Shown: positions 21,151 to 29,194 of the stretch, one piece after another
Layout of the letters: each line of letters opens with the position of its first letter
Position numbering within the stretch: the first letter of the stretch is position 1
From: an uncultured Cellulomonadaceae bacterium
GTDB lineage: Bacteria; Actinomycetota; Actinomycetes; Actinomycetales; Cellulomonadaceae
Length of the DNA stretch: 64,000 nt
Reading direction: 5' to 3'
Assembly: GCA_947495165.1 (NCBI GenBank)
Contig: CANLXM010000002.1
Coordinates: 1 to 64,000, forward strand
Made by a program: the position numbers and the translations under genes
Notes under the pieces: model-generated
Database searches by the model: none
The model's input: the letters and a program-made list of their open reading frames with translations, nothing else
Told to the model about the DNA's origin: nothing

Positions 21151-21183
21151 GCGGGCGGCCGGGGTTCGCCCCCGGCCGCCCGC
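21151..21183. terminator. bidirectional hairpin terminator after glgB
   Basis: Arms 21151-21164 and 21170-21183 are perfectly complementary over 14 bases around a 5-base loop (TTCGC). It sits in the 75-bp gap between convergent glgB and the thioredoxin-like gene and can serve both. There is no T-tract, which is common for actinobacterial terminators. Confidence 0.75.
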
Positions 21184-21219
21184 TCAGCCTCCTGCGTGGC
21201 TCCCCCGCGTGGGGCGACG

Positions 21220-22158
21220 TCAGTACAGGGCTGTCGCCAGCCGGCGGCGCGCCGGACCCACGCGCGGGTCTTCCTGACCGAGGATCGCGAAGTAGTCCAG
21301 CAGCCGGAGGCGCAGGGTCTCGCGCTCGTCCCCTCCCACGCGCGGGACGAGGTCCAGCAGACGCCCGAGCGCGTCCTCCACGTGCCCCCCGGCCAGGTCG
21401 AGGTCGGCTGCCGCGAGCTGGGCGTCGACGTCGTCCGGGCGCTGTGCGGCGGCGTCGCGCACCTCGGCGAGGTTCGCGCTCGCGGTCCGCGCGAGCAGCT
21501 GGACGTTCGCGAGGCCCGCCGCCGCCTGGGCGTCGCGCGGATCCTCCTTGAGCGCCTGGGAGTACGCCGCGATCGCGGCGTCGAGGTCTCCGCTCTCGAT
21601 CGCCTCGTACGCCGCCGCGTGCAGCGGCGGCAGCTCGGGCTCGGGCGCGGGTGCCTCTGCTTCCTCCGGCTCGCCGGTGCCGGCGACGCGTCCCGTGATC
21701 CCGTTCGACTCCGCTGCGGTCAGGACCTGGTCGAGGACCTCCCGCACCTGCGCCTCGTCGGCCGCACCCTGGAACAGCGGGACCGGCTGGCCGCCGAGGA
21801 TCGCGACGACCGTCGGAACCCCCTGGACCTGGAACGCCTGGCCGATGGTCGGGTGCTCCTGCACGTCGATCCGGGCGAGCAGCAGGCGGCCCCCGTAGGA
21901 CTCCACGATCGTGCCGAGCAGCGCACCGAAGCGCGCGATGGCCTCGTCCGTGGCGATCCACAGGAGGGCGACGACCGGTACCTCGCGGGACCGGTCGACG
22001 AGCGCGGGGAACGTCTCCGTCGTGACGTCCTCGACGACTCCGCTGGCGGCCGGGGCACCACCCGGAGCCCCGGGTGGCGGGGCGGTCGGGCGCCCGAAGG
22101 ACGAGAGGTCGACGGCCCCGCGGACGTCCAGGCGGGGGTCGGGCATCGACTGGGTCAT
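21220..22158 (-). CDS. thioredoxin-fold protein with C-terminal TPR region (YbbN/CnoX-like)
   Basis: A 312-residue cytoplasmic protein. Residues about 35-150 are a thioredoxin fold (VPVVALLWIATDEAIARFG ... VQGVPTVVAILGGQPVPLFQG). The redox CXXC is gone: the usual WCGPC position reads WIATDEA, so it cannot act as a disulfide reductase. After a Pro/Glu-rich linker (about 155-180) come TPR-like helices (about 180-300). This architecture matches YbbN/CnoX, a holdase that protects proteins and hands them to GroEL, and CXXC loss is known in some members. GGAG lies 6 bases before the ATG. It ends a leftward three-gene group with the lipoprotein and two-TM protein, 55 bp downstream of the former. Confidence 0.8.
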   Translation of the reverse strand: MTQSMPDPRLDVRGAVDLSSFGRPTAPPPGAPGGAPAASGVVEDVTTETFPALVDRSREVPVVALLWIATDEAIARFGALLGTIVESYGGRLLLARIDVQEHPTIGQAFQVQGVPTVVAILGGQPVPLFQGAADEAQVREVLDQVLTAAESNGITGRVAGTGEPEEAEAPAPEPELPPLHAAAYEAIESGDLDAAIAAYSQALKEDPRDAQAAAGLANVQLLARTASANLAEVRDAAAQRPDDVDAQLAAADLDLAGGHVEDALGRLLDLVPRVGGDERETLRLRLLDYFAILGQEDPRVGPARRRLATALY

Positions 22159-22178
22159 GGGTCACTCCTGAGGTCAGC

Positions 22179-22196
22179 GCCGCGCGCGAGCGCGGC
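22179..22196 (-). other. small hairpin before the thioredoxin-like gene
   Basis: GCCGCGC (22179-22185) pairs with GCGCGGC (22190-22196) around a 4-base loop, in the 55-bp gap between the lipoprotein and thioredoxin-like genes. It could be a weak terminator, attenuator or mRNA processing site. There is no T-run, so evidence is structural only. Confidence 0.3.
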
Positions 22197-22213
22197 ACGG
22201 CGGGCAGGTCGGG

Positions 22214-23224
22214 TCAGGACGGGATGTCCGCGGAGGTCGCGACGTGCTCGACGCCGAGCACGACGGGGGTCTCACCGGCGTCGTCCGCGGGCAGGTACAG
22301 GGCGACGGCCGAGGTGTAGGAGATCGACATCTCGTTCTTCACGGTGAGGTTGCGTGCCAACGCCTTCTCGATCCGCGACCCCGGGGCGATCTTCGCGCCC
22401 TTCTCGGCGACGCGGTCCTCGAGCGCGGTCATCTCTCCCACGACGACGACGCCACCGTCCACGGTCTCGAGCGCCCGGACGGAGCCGGGGACGGCGGAGA
22501 ACGTCATGGTCTGCTTGCCGTCCGCGGCGTCCAGGGCCTTGTTCTGCAGCTTCTTGATCTGGGCGATCTGCTGGCGGAACGGGTCCTCGGCGAAGAGCTC
22601 CGCGTGGTCGGACTTCGAGCCCTTGCTGAGGACGTCGGCGTACGCGGCGACGGCCGCGTCCGGCGTCATGAGGTAGCCCTCCGCGTCGGCCGCGACCTGG
22701 GGCGAGCCTGTCGTGGGCGCGGCGAACGCGGGCAGCTCGACGTTCGGGAACAGCCGCACCCACGCCCACAGCTGGTAGGGCGCTCGAGCGCTGGGCTGCT
22801 CGAGCGCCAGCAGCCGCTCCGTCTGGAGCTCCGGCTGCTCCGACACGGCGAGCACGATCCGCGGCCAGCTCTCGGCCGTCGAGATCATCACGCTCTTGGT
22901 CTCGGTCGGCAGCTGGGTGACGTACTCGGTCGTGTCGAGCTCCTCGGCGACCAGGAGCTCGGTGCGGCGGATCTTGCGCGCGGGACCCGTGAGCCGGTCG
23001 TCGACCGCGTCGCGCTCGAGCTCCGCGGCCGCCTCCTCGAGCGCGGTGCCGACGTCGTCCAGGACCGCCTCGACCTGCTCGGGCGCGAGGACGGGCCGCG
23101 CGGCGACCGGGGGTGCCTCGGGGTCCGGGGCCGGGAGCTCGGGCGCGCAGGCCGTGAGGCCGAGCGACAGGACGACGACGGCAGCGCCCGCCCGGGTCCG
23201 GGCGCGCAGGGCGGAGCGGGTCAT
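22214..23224 (-). CDS. putative secreted lipoprotein of unknown function
   Basis: A 336-residue protein with a lipoprotein signal: basic start MTRSALRARTR, hydrophobic core AAVVVLSLGL, lipobox LTAC with the cysteine near residue 26. The mature part starts with a Pro/Ala/Glu linker, then a helical acidic region (about 45-80), and a mixed domain (about 95-330). Notable stretches are SWPRIVLAVSEQP, APYQLWAWVRLFPNVELP and a Ser/Lys-rich helix around VLSKGSKSDH. I do not recognise the domain. The ATG overlaps the stop of the preceding two-TM gene (ATGA), so the two are translationally coupled and probably act together at the outer face of the membrane. Confidence 0.8.
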   Translation of the reverse strand: MTRSALRARTRAGAAVVVLSLGLTACAPELPAPDPEAPPVAARPVLAPEQVEAVLDDVGTALEEAAAELERDAVDDRLTGPARKIRRTELLVAEELDTTEYVTQLPTETKSVMISTAESWPRIVLAVSEQPELQTERLLALEQPSARAPYQLWAWVRLFPNVELPAFAAPTTGSPQVAADAEGYLMTPDAAVAAYADVLSKGSKSDHAELFAEDPFRQQIAQIKKLQNKALDAADGKQTMTFSAVPGSVRALETVDGGVVVVGEMTALEDRVAEKGAKIAPGSRIEKALARNLTVKNEMSISYTSAVALYLPADDAGETPVVLGVEHVATSADIPS

Positions 23225-24435
23225 CGTGCACCTCCGGTGGTGGTCGGCGGGACGGTCGGGTCGTCGGCACCTGCGTCGTGGGAGGTGCTCGCGTCGTCGG
23301 TCGTGGTCGCGTCGGCGGTGCTCGCGCGGTCGGTGCTGTCCGGCCCGCCGGACGGCGCGGACGGCGTCCAGGACGCCTGCCCGAAGCCCCAGGCCTGGCG
23401 CCACGCGTCCGCGCGCGTGGCGTCGGGCGTGGGCTGCTGCTCGGGCTCCGGCGGCGTCGCGGTCTCCTGAGGCTCGGGCACCTGCGGCGTCTGGCCCGTG
23501 GCCGGCGCACGCCGCACCGCGGGGAGCATGCCGGTCCGGGGACGCGCGCGCCGCTCCGCGGCACGGGCGGCCTTCTCTGCAGCCTCGCGCTCGGCAGCCT
23601 CGCGCTCGGCGAGCTCCCGCAGCTCGCGGCGCGTCATGGCGCTGCGTGCTGCTGCGGTGACCGTGGTCGCGGGCGTGGGTGCCGGCGCGGACGACGGCGG
23701 GCCCTGGTCGGTACCGGGCGCAGCCTCCGGGCCAGGCGCGGACGACACGGCACCGGGCTCGGCTGGCACCGGCGCGGGGCTCGCGCCCGTCGTGCCGGTG
23801 GCCTCGCGGCGAGCGCGGAGCGCCGCCCGCACCAGGAGCAGGGCGCCGAGCGCCACCAGGATCGCGCCGACCGCGATGCCGGGCACCAGGAGCGGCGTCT
23901 CGACCTCCCGCGGCCACGAGAGCTCGAGCTCCGGGCTCGCCCCGTCCGCGCCCGGGACGACGGCGAGCGCCAGGACCCGCCCGGCCGGGGCGTCCCACGT
24001 CAGCGAGGCGGTCCCGTCGCCGCGGGCGCTCGCGAGCCACATGTCCGACGTCGTCGGGTCCGGCAGGCCGTCCTCGCCCGTGGTGGGCTCCCCGTCGCCA
24101 GGAGCACGCTCCTGCGTCGCGAGGGTCGTCCAGGACGCCAGGCCGGTGACCTCGACCGCGGGGTCGGAGCCGATCCACCCGGCGACGTCGCGCTCGTCAC
24201 CCAGCACGAGGGCGACGGGCGCACCGCCCGGCGCGCGTGCCGTGAGGGTGACCTCCTCGCCCACGAGGTCCAGGACGCCCGGCGCGGTCGTGATCATGGC
24301 GACGTCGGTCGCGGACGCGCGCGCCGTCACCACGTCCGAGGGTCGCCAGACCGTCGCAGAGGCGATCGCCACCGCGATCGAGGCCAGTCCGAGCACTACG
24401 AGCAGCACGCCCACGACGCGTCTGAGCACCGTCAC
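23221..24435 (-). CDS. unknown two-TM protein with extracellular domain and charged cytoplasmic tail
   Basis: A 404-residue protein from a GTG start. TM1 (about 8-28, GVLLVVLGLASIAVAIASATV) is followed by an extracytoplasmic beta-rich domain of about 155 residues. TM2 (about 183-205, LLVPGIAVGAILVALGALLLV) leads to a cytoplasmic tail of about 195 residues. The tail is Pro/Ala-rich, with a strongly charged helix (about 272-300, repeats of EREAAE) and a Ser/Thr/Asp-rich end. I recognise no family. It is transcribed leftward, divergent from the coiled-coil DivIVA-type gene 146 bp away. The charged tail could contact a cytoskeletal or polar partner, but that is speculation from proximity. Confidence 0.75.
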   Translation of the reverse strand: MTVLRRVVGVLLVVLGLASIAVAIASATVWRPSDVVTARASATDVAMITTAPGVLDLVGEEVTLTARAPGGAPVALVLGDERDVAGWIGSDPAVEVTGLASWTTLATQERAPGDGEPTTGEDGLPDPTTSDMWLASARGDGTASLTWDAPAGRVLALAVVPGADGASPELELSWPREVETPLLVPGIAVGAILVALGALLLVRAALRARREATGTTGASPAPVPAEPGAVSSAPGPEAAPGTDQGPPSSAPAPTPATTVTAAARSAMTRRELRELAEREAAEREAAEKAARAAERRARPRTGMLPAVRRAPATGQTPQVPEPQETATPPEPEQQPTPDATRADAWRQAWGFGQASWTPSAPSGGPDSTDRASTADATTTDDASTSHDAGADDPTVPPTTTGGAR

Positions 24436-24461
24436 AACCTTCCTGTCGGTCCGACTAGCCT

Positions 24462-24483
24462 ACGGCGCACAGCGCTGCGCCGT
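24462..24483. promoter_or_regulatory. inverted repeat between divergent genes
   Basis: ACGGCGCA (24462-24469) and TGCGCCGT (24476-24483) form an 8-bp inverted repeat with a 6-base spacer. It lies in the 146-bp region between the two-TM operon and the coiled-coil gene. Its position suits a shared operator, but GC-rich DNA produces such repeats by chance and no known motif is matched. Confidence 0.3.
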
Positions 24484-24581
24484 CGCCGCGCGCGTGCGCA
24501 CCTGTTCGGGCCGATAGTGTGTACCCGCAGAGCCATCGCGTCGACCGTGACCCCGGACCACCGATTGAAGAGGCCAGAGCA

Positions 24582-26708
24582 GTGTCTGAAGATCGCCCTC
24601 TCTTCCCCGTCGTCATGCGCGGCTACGACCGCGCACAGGTGGACGGCGAGCTCGCCCGCCTGAGCTCTCAGCTCGAGACCGCCCGGGCGCAGGTCTCCGC
24701 GCTGGACGAGCGCGCGATGCAGATCGGCGGGGAGCTCTCGGAGGCCCAGCGCCAGCTGCGCGAGGCGGAGCGTCCGACTTACTCCGGCCTGGGATCGCGG
24801 ATCGAGCAGCTCATGCGCTCCGCCGAGGAGCAGTCCTCGGACGTCGTCGCCCAGGCGAACGCCCAGGCGTCCGACACGCTGGCCCGCGCCAAGCTGGCCG
24901 CGAGCCAGGTCCGCGCCCGCGCCGAGAACGAGGTCGCGGAGATCGTTGCGACGGCACGGCGCGAGGCGGAGGAGACCCGCGCGGCCGCGGCGACCGAGGC
25001 CGAGAGCACGGTGACGTCGGCGCAGCGTCGCGCCGAGGAGATGGTGAGCTCCGCCGAGCGCGAGGCCGCACGGATCCAGGGCGTCTCCCAGACCGAGGTG
25101 AGCGAGCGGCGCGCGACGCTCGAGCGGGAGATCGCGACCGCGCGGGCCGCCGCGGAGCGCGAGACGACAGAGCTCCGGGTCACCACGGAGCACGAGACCG
25201 TCGAGCTGCGCTCACGCACCGAGACCGAGACGAGCGCGATGCGCGAGGAGGCCGAGCGCTACGCGCAGGACCTCCGGCAGACGACGGACGCCGAGACCAG
25301 CCAGCTGCGGCGACAGACCGAGCAGGACGTCGCGGCGCTGCGCGCCGAGGCCGAGGCCGCGACCACCGAGCTGCGCACCACCACGGCGCGGGAGGCGGCG
25401 ACCCTGCGCGAGGAGGCCGAGACCGCGGCGGCCCAGGTGCGCGCGAGCGCCCAGGAGTACGCGGACACGCTCCGGACGACGGCCGAGAAGGAGACCACGG
25501 AGCTGCGCCGCCGCACCGCGGCCGAGACCACGGCGCTCAAGAAGGAGGCCGACCAGTACGCCGCGCTCACCCGCACGACCGCCGAGCGGGAGACCACGGA
25601 GCTGCGCGACCGGGTCGCCGACGAGGTCGCCCAGCTGCGGGCCGACGCCCAGCGGGAGGTCGAAGAGCAGCGCGGCGACGCCGAGACCTACGCCGCCGAG
25701 GTCCGAGCGACCGCGGACCGCGAGACCACCGACCTGCGCACGACCACGGAGCTCGAGGCGGCCAGCCTGCGCGAGCGGACTGCCCGGGAGACCACGGAGC
25801 TCCGCGACGCGACCGAGCGTGCTGCCACGGACCTCCGCGAGACGTCCGAGCGCGAGGCCGCGCAGCTGCGGGAGGCCACGCAGCTCGAGGTCGAGCGCAG
25901 CCGCACGGAGAACCAGCGGCAGGCAGAGGACGTGCTCGGCGCAGCCCGGTCCGAGGCCGCAGCGCTCCTCGAGCAGGCACGTCAGGCCCTCGCGGACGCC
26001 GAGCTGGAGATCGCGTCGCGCCGCGAGGCCGCCGAGCGCGCCGACAGCGAGCGGCACGACACCGCCCGCGCGGAGACCGAGCGCATGGTGCGTGACGCCG
26101 AGGCCCACGCTGCGGACGCCGAGAACCGCGTCGCCCGCGCGGTCGAGCAGGCGGAGAAGATCCGCCGCGACTCGGACGAGCACGCGAAGGAGCTCCTCGC
26201 CGGCGCGCGTCGCAACGCCGACCGCGTGCTCGCGGAGGCCCGTGAGCACGCGGAGAAGACGCTGTCCGACGCCGTCATCGAGGCGGACCGGGAGCGCACC
26301 ACCGCGCAGCGTCAGGTCGAGGACCTCAACAAGCAGCGTGAGGCGATCACGACGTACCTCGACGAGCTGCGCGCGCTGCTCGGCGGAGACCCGATCCCGA
26401 GCCGCGCGACGCTCGAGCGGGCGTCGCAGGCCGAGGAGTCCTTCCAGGCGATGCAGGTGCCGGTCGCGGACGGCGACTCGGAGGCGCCGGCGGAGCCCGT
26501 CGACGCCGGCGTCGTCGACGCCGAGGTCGTGGAGGACGCCGAGCCCGAGGCTTCCGCCGAGACCGCAGGTCTCCCGGCCGACCCTCCGCAGGACGACCAG
26601 ACGGAGCAGGACGACCAGGCGGCTCCGACCGAGCGGGCGGTGATCGACGCGGACGAGGCCGACACCGCGGACGACGCCCCCGCGCCAGGCAAGCCCGGCA
26701 AGCGCTGA
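24582..26708 (+). CDS. DivIVA-type coiled-coil protein with hendecad repeats
   Basis: A 708-residue, almost wholly helical protein. Residues about 7-30 (FPVVMRGYDRAQVDGELARL) match the DivIVA/FilP-Scy N-terminal motif that binds curved membrane or polar complexes. Residues 195-441 hold 23 consecutive 11-residue units in which a T/A-x-x-L-R signature recurs with exact spacing. A less regular coiled coil continues to about 600, and a disordered acidic, Pro/Ala-rich tail of about 100 residues ends in PGKPGKR. The GTG start at 24582 (SEDRPLF) has a GAAGAGG site upstream and fits better than an earlier in-frame ATG at 24519. Likely a cytoskeletal or polarity scaffold; Scy/FilP in Streptomyces are the nearest concept. 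It is 9 bp before the next gene. Confidence 0.8.
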   Translation: MSEDRPLFPVVMRGYDRAQVDGELARLSSQLETARAQVSALDERAMQIGGELSEAQRQLREAERPTYSGLGSRIEQLMRSAEEQSSDVVAQANAQASDTLARAKLAASQVRARAENEVAEIVATARREAEETRAAAATEAESTVTSAQRRAEEMVSSAEREAARIQGVSQTEVSERRATLEREIATARAAAERETTELRVTTEHETVELRSRTETETSAMREEAERYAQDLRQTTDAETSQLRRQTEQDVAALRAEAEAATTELRTTTAREAATLREEAETAAAQVRASAQEYADTLRTTAEKETTELRRRTAAETTALKKEADQYAALTRTTAERETTELRDRVADEVAQLRADAQREVEEQRGDAETYAAEVRATADRETTDLRTTTELEAASLRERTARETTELRDATERAATDLRETSEREAAQLREATQLEVERSRTENQRQAEDVLGAARSEAAALLEQARQALADAELEIASRREAAERADSERHDTARAETERMVRDAEAHAADAENRVARAVEQAEKIRRDSDEHAKELLAGARRNADRVLAEAREHAEKTLSDAVIEADRERTTAQRQVEDLNKQREAITTYLDELRALLGGDPIPSRATLERASQAEESFQAMQVPVADGDSEAPAEPVDAGVVDAEVVEDAEPEASAETAGLPADPPQDDQTEQDDQAAPTERAVIDADEADTADDAPAPGKPGKR
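25164..25904 (+). repeat. 33-bp degenerate tandem repeats encoding 23 hendecads
   Basis: Within the coiled-coil gene each 33-base unit encodes 11 residues ending in a motif such as TTELR, TSQLR, AAQVR or TTDLR. Arginine (lysine once, at residue 320) recurs at residues 199, 210, 221 and so on to 441 without a single phase break. The units differ in sequence, so they are old duplications kept in register by selection. Confidence 0.85.
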
Positions 26709-26717
26709 GACGACCGC

Positions 26718-27131
26718 GTGAGCGAGTGGGCCGACGCGCGCCGGGAGGCGGCGCTCGCGCACGAGGAGCGGCTGCGCGCGCAGCGTGCGCAGCAGACGCG
26801 CCAGGCGCGCGCGCTCATCGCCGCCTTCGTGGCGCGCGCACGGCGCCAGGGGGTCGAGCCCACCGCTCTCGTCGCCCGCGACTACAGCGGCCGCGGGCCG
26901 TTCCGGACGGATCAGCGCGGCTGGTACGTCCGGACCAACCAGTCGGCGGCCGTAGGCGAGGACGGCGAGTTCTACGTCCTCGTCGTCGACGGTGGTCTGC
27001 GCGCCCGTCTCAGCGGCGCGCGGCTGCGCCCGTCGGAGCCCCCGCTCGTGCTCGGCTCAGGTGGCCGCGACGGTGAGTCGATCGACCTGCGCGACGCCCT
27101 GGCGCGCGTCGCGCCCGAGGACCCCCGCTAG
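26718..27131 (+). CDS. small conserved-looking protein of unknown function
   Basis: A 137-residue cytoplasmic protein from a GTG start, 9 bp after the coiled-coil gene and probably co-transcribed. Residues 1-45 form an Arg/Ala/Gln-rich charged helix (MSEWADARREAALAHEERLR). The rest is a compact beta-rich domain with RGPFRTDQRGWYVRTNQ and GEFYVLVVDGGLRARL, then SIDLRDALARVAPED at the end. I do not recognise it. The domain carries no obvious catalytic motif. Its TAG stop overlaps the TAG stop of the convergent hydrolase gene in a shared CTAG. Confidence 0.7.
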   Translation: MSEWADARREAALAHEERLRAQRAQQTRQARALIAAFVARARRQGVEPTALVARDYSGRGPFRTDQRGWYVRTNQSAAVGEDGEFYVLVVDGGLRARLSGARLRPSEPPLVLGSGGRDGESIDLRDALARVAPEDPR

Positions 27132-27940
27132 ACCCGACGCAGCAGGGTCGCGAGCGCGCTCGCGACGGGCTCCGGGCTCTCGATCGCGGTCATGTGCCCG
27201 GCGCGGGGCACCTCGACGAGCTGGGTGTCGGCAGCGAGCTGGGCCATCTCGCGGGCGCCGGCCGGCGGCGAGAGCTCGTCCTCCTCGCCCACGACCACGA
27301 CGACCGGGCCGGTGAACCCGCGCAGCACGGCGCTGCGGTCCGGCCGAGCGGCCATCGCTCGCTGGGCCCAGGCCACACCGAGCGGACCCTGGTCGCGGAT
27401 CCAGGTCTCGAGCCGCGCGGCGAGATCCGGGCGTGCGCCTCTGCTCGTCGCGCCCAGGAGGGTCGTGCGCATCCCGAGCACCGCGTCGACGCGGTGCTCG
27501 GCCTCGAGCTGGTCCGCGATCCGCAGCCGGGTCGCGCGCGCGTCGTCGGGATCAGCCGTGGTCTTCGTGTCGAGCAGGCCGAGTCCCGCGACGAGCTCGG
27601 GGTGCCGCTCCACGAGCGCGAGCGCGACGTACCCGCCCATGGACAGGCCCGCGACCACGGCCCGCTCGATACCCCGGGCCCGCAGCGTCGCCGCGACCGC
27701 GTCGGCGGCCAGGTCGATCGACGGGCCCGGTGCGCTGCCGAGGCGCTCCGCGACGTCGGCCCCGACCGGAGACCGGCCCGCGCCCGGGAAGTCGATCCCG
27801 AGGACGCGAGGCTCGCCGGGCATGAGGTCGACGACGTCGGCCCACATCCGCGAGTCGAGGGGGAACCCGTGCAGGAGCACCAAGGGGATGCCCTGCCCCT
27901 GGCGCAGCTCTCGGACAGCGAGCAGACCGTCGCGCAGCAT
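27128..27940 (-). CDS. alpha/beta hydrolase
   Basis: A 270-residue cytoplasmic alpha/beta hydrolase fold enzyme. LVLLHGFPLDSRMW holds the HG oxyanion motif near residue 24, GLSMGGYVAL holds the nucleophile elbow (serine near 101), and PRAGHMTAIESPEPV holds the catalytic histidine near 250. An aspartate follows VVVVVGEEDELSPP. A cap domain lies between. It resembles general esterases and carboxylesterases of the BioH/PcaD group, but the substrate cannot be told. The ATG overlaps the stop of the next gene upstream in the same direction (TGATG), so the two hydrolases form a coupled pair. Confidence 0.85.
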   Translation of the reverse strand: MLRDGLLAVRELRQGQGIPLVLLHGFPLDSRMWADVVDLMPGEPRVLGIDFPGAGRSPVGADVAERLGSAPGPSIDLAADAVAATLRARGIERAVVAGLSMGGYVALALVERHPELVAGLGLLDTKTTADPDDARATRLRIADQLEAEHRVDAVLGMRTTLLGATSRGARPDLAARLETWIRDQGPLGVAWAQRAMAARPDRSAVLRGFTGPVVVVVGEEDELSPPAGAREMAQLAADTQLVEVPRAGHMTAIESPEPVASALATLLRRV

Positions 27941-28767
27941 CAGTACTCTCCTTCTAGGCTCCGGCCCTCGGGGCCGTCGTCCTCGTCGTCGTCACCGGTG
28001 GCCTCGTCGCCGGACCATGTCGTGGGGAGCGGGCCGCGGCCCGGAAGCACGTGCCCGACGATCTCGTCCAGGACCCGCCGCACGGACGGCTCCCCCACCC
28101 ACAGGTGCTTCGCGCCGTCGACGCCGATCACGGTGGCCTGGGGGACCCGCGCGAAGCGCTCGCGCGCCTCGTCGGGGCGCAGGTAGTCGTCGAGCTCGGG
28201 GACGAGCACGACGAGCGGCTTGCCCGACGCGGCCCACGTGTCGAGGTCCGCGTCCGTCGCACGGTGCAGCGGTGGTGAGAGCAGGATCGCCCCCTCGACC
28301 GCCGGGTCCGCACCGTGCATGAGCGCCAGCTCCGTGCCGAACGACCAGCCGACGAGCCAGCGCCGCGGCAGGTCGTGGAACTCGGCGTACTCGATCGCTG
28401 CCGCGACGTCGTGCCGCTCGTCCGCGCCGCCGTCGAAGGCGCCGTCGCTCGTCCCGCGCGGCGAGCTCGTCCCCCGCGTGTTGAAGCGCAGCACGGCGAG
28501 GTCGGCCAGGGCGGGAAGGCGCCACGAGGCCTTGCGCAGGACGTGGGAGTCCATGTAGCCGCCGTGGGTGGGCAGCGGGTGGAGCGTCACGAGCGTCGCT
28601 GCGGGAGGACCGTCCTGCGGGAGTGCGAGCTCGCCGACGAGCGTCAGGCCATCGGCCGTGTGCAGCTCGATGTCCTCGCGCCGCGCTGGCAGCACGCTGG
28701 TGGCGCGGATCTCGTGCTCGCCGGTCGGCGGCGTGCGAGGGCTCGGGACGCTCGTGTCGTGGCTCAT
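27940..28767 (-). CDS. alpha/beta hydrolase (dienelactone hydrolase/YqiA-like)
   Basis: A 275-residue protein of the alpha/beta hydrolase fold. Visible elements are TLHPLPTHGGYMDSHV (oxyanion region), LRFNTRGTSSPRG, GWSFGTELAL (nucleophile serine in GxSxG), VPELDDYLRP (acid) and DGAKHLWVGEPS (histidine). It belongs to a group of short-chain hydrolases seen in bacteria with the LRFNTRG motif, for which no specific reaction is established. I set the start at ATG 28767 (MSHDTSVPSP); the longer frame upstream is non-coding. The acidic C-terminal tail (GDDDEDDGPEG) is unusual. It is coupled to the downstream hydrolase by TGATG. Confidence 0.8.
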   Translation of the reverse strand: MSHDTSVPSPRTPPTGEHEIRATSVLPARREDIELHTADGLTLVGELALPQDGPPAATLVTLHPLPTHGGYMDSHVLRKASWRLPALADLAVLRFNTRGTSSPRGTSDGAFDGGADERHDVAAAIEYAEFHDLPRRWLVGWSFGTELALMHGADPAVEGAILLSPPLHRATDADLDTWAASGKPLVVLVPELDDYLRPDEARERFARVPQATVIGVDGAKHLWVGEPSVRRVLDEIVGHVLPGRGPLPTTWSGDEATGDDDEDDGPEGRSLEGEY

Positions 28768-28810
28768 CGGACCGAGCCTAGCCAGGCACGGCACCGGAGA
28801 CCACCGCTGT

Positions 28811-29092
28811 TCACCGGCCGCGCTCCCAGCACGCCGTGTGCCAGTGGCGCCGCTCGGCGAGCGCGGCCTCGGGCCCGAAGATCGAGTCGTTCGCCCACGC
28901 GACGACGTGGCCGGTCCCCGGCTGGACGGCCTGGTGGCAGCCCGGACAGACGTAGGACTTCTCGGCCCCGCGGACGCGTTGCACCGTCCACTCCTCGCCG
29001 TCCCTGCGCTGCGTGCTGCGGCCTCCCGTCGCGCGCTCGAGGTCCAGCTCGCGGTACGGCTGGTGGCGGCGGGATCGGCGGGAGGACGGCAC
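28811..29092 (-). CDS. small Cys/His putative metal-binding protein
   Basis: A 93-residue basic protein starting at a GTG (29092-29090) with GGGAG just upstream. The conserved part is SYVCPGCHQAVQPGTGHVVAW (C49, C52), followed by ERRHWHTACW (H83, H85, C88), which together look like a zinc ribbon or HNH-like treble clef. Similar small proteins occur across Actinobacteria, where some databases label them ATP/GTP-binding without visible support; I see no P-loop. The N-terminal 35 residues are Arg-rich and may touch nucleic acid (inference). It stands 43 bp upstream of the hydrolase pair. Confidence 0.65.
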   Translation of the reverse strand: MPSSRRSRRHQPYRELDLERATGGRSTQRRDGEEWTVQRVRGAEKSYVCPGCHQAVQPGTGHVVAWANDSIFGPEAALAERRHWHTACWERGR

Positions 29093-29194
29093 GCTCCCAT
29101 TGTGCCCGCGGGGCCATCTGTCCAGCGAACACCCAGACCGACCCCGTATCGTGGCGCGAGGTATCTGCCCCATACGCACCCCGAAGGAACCTGA

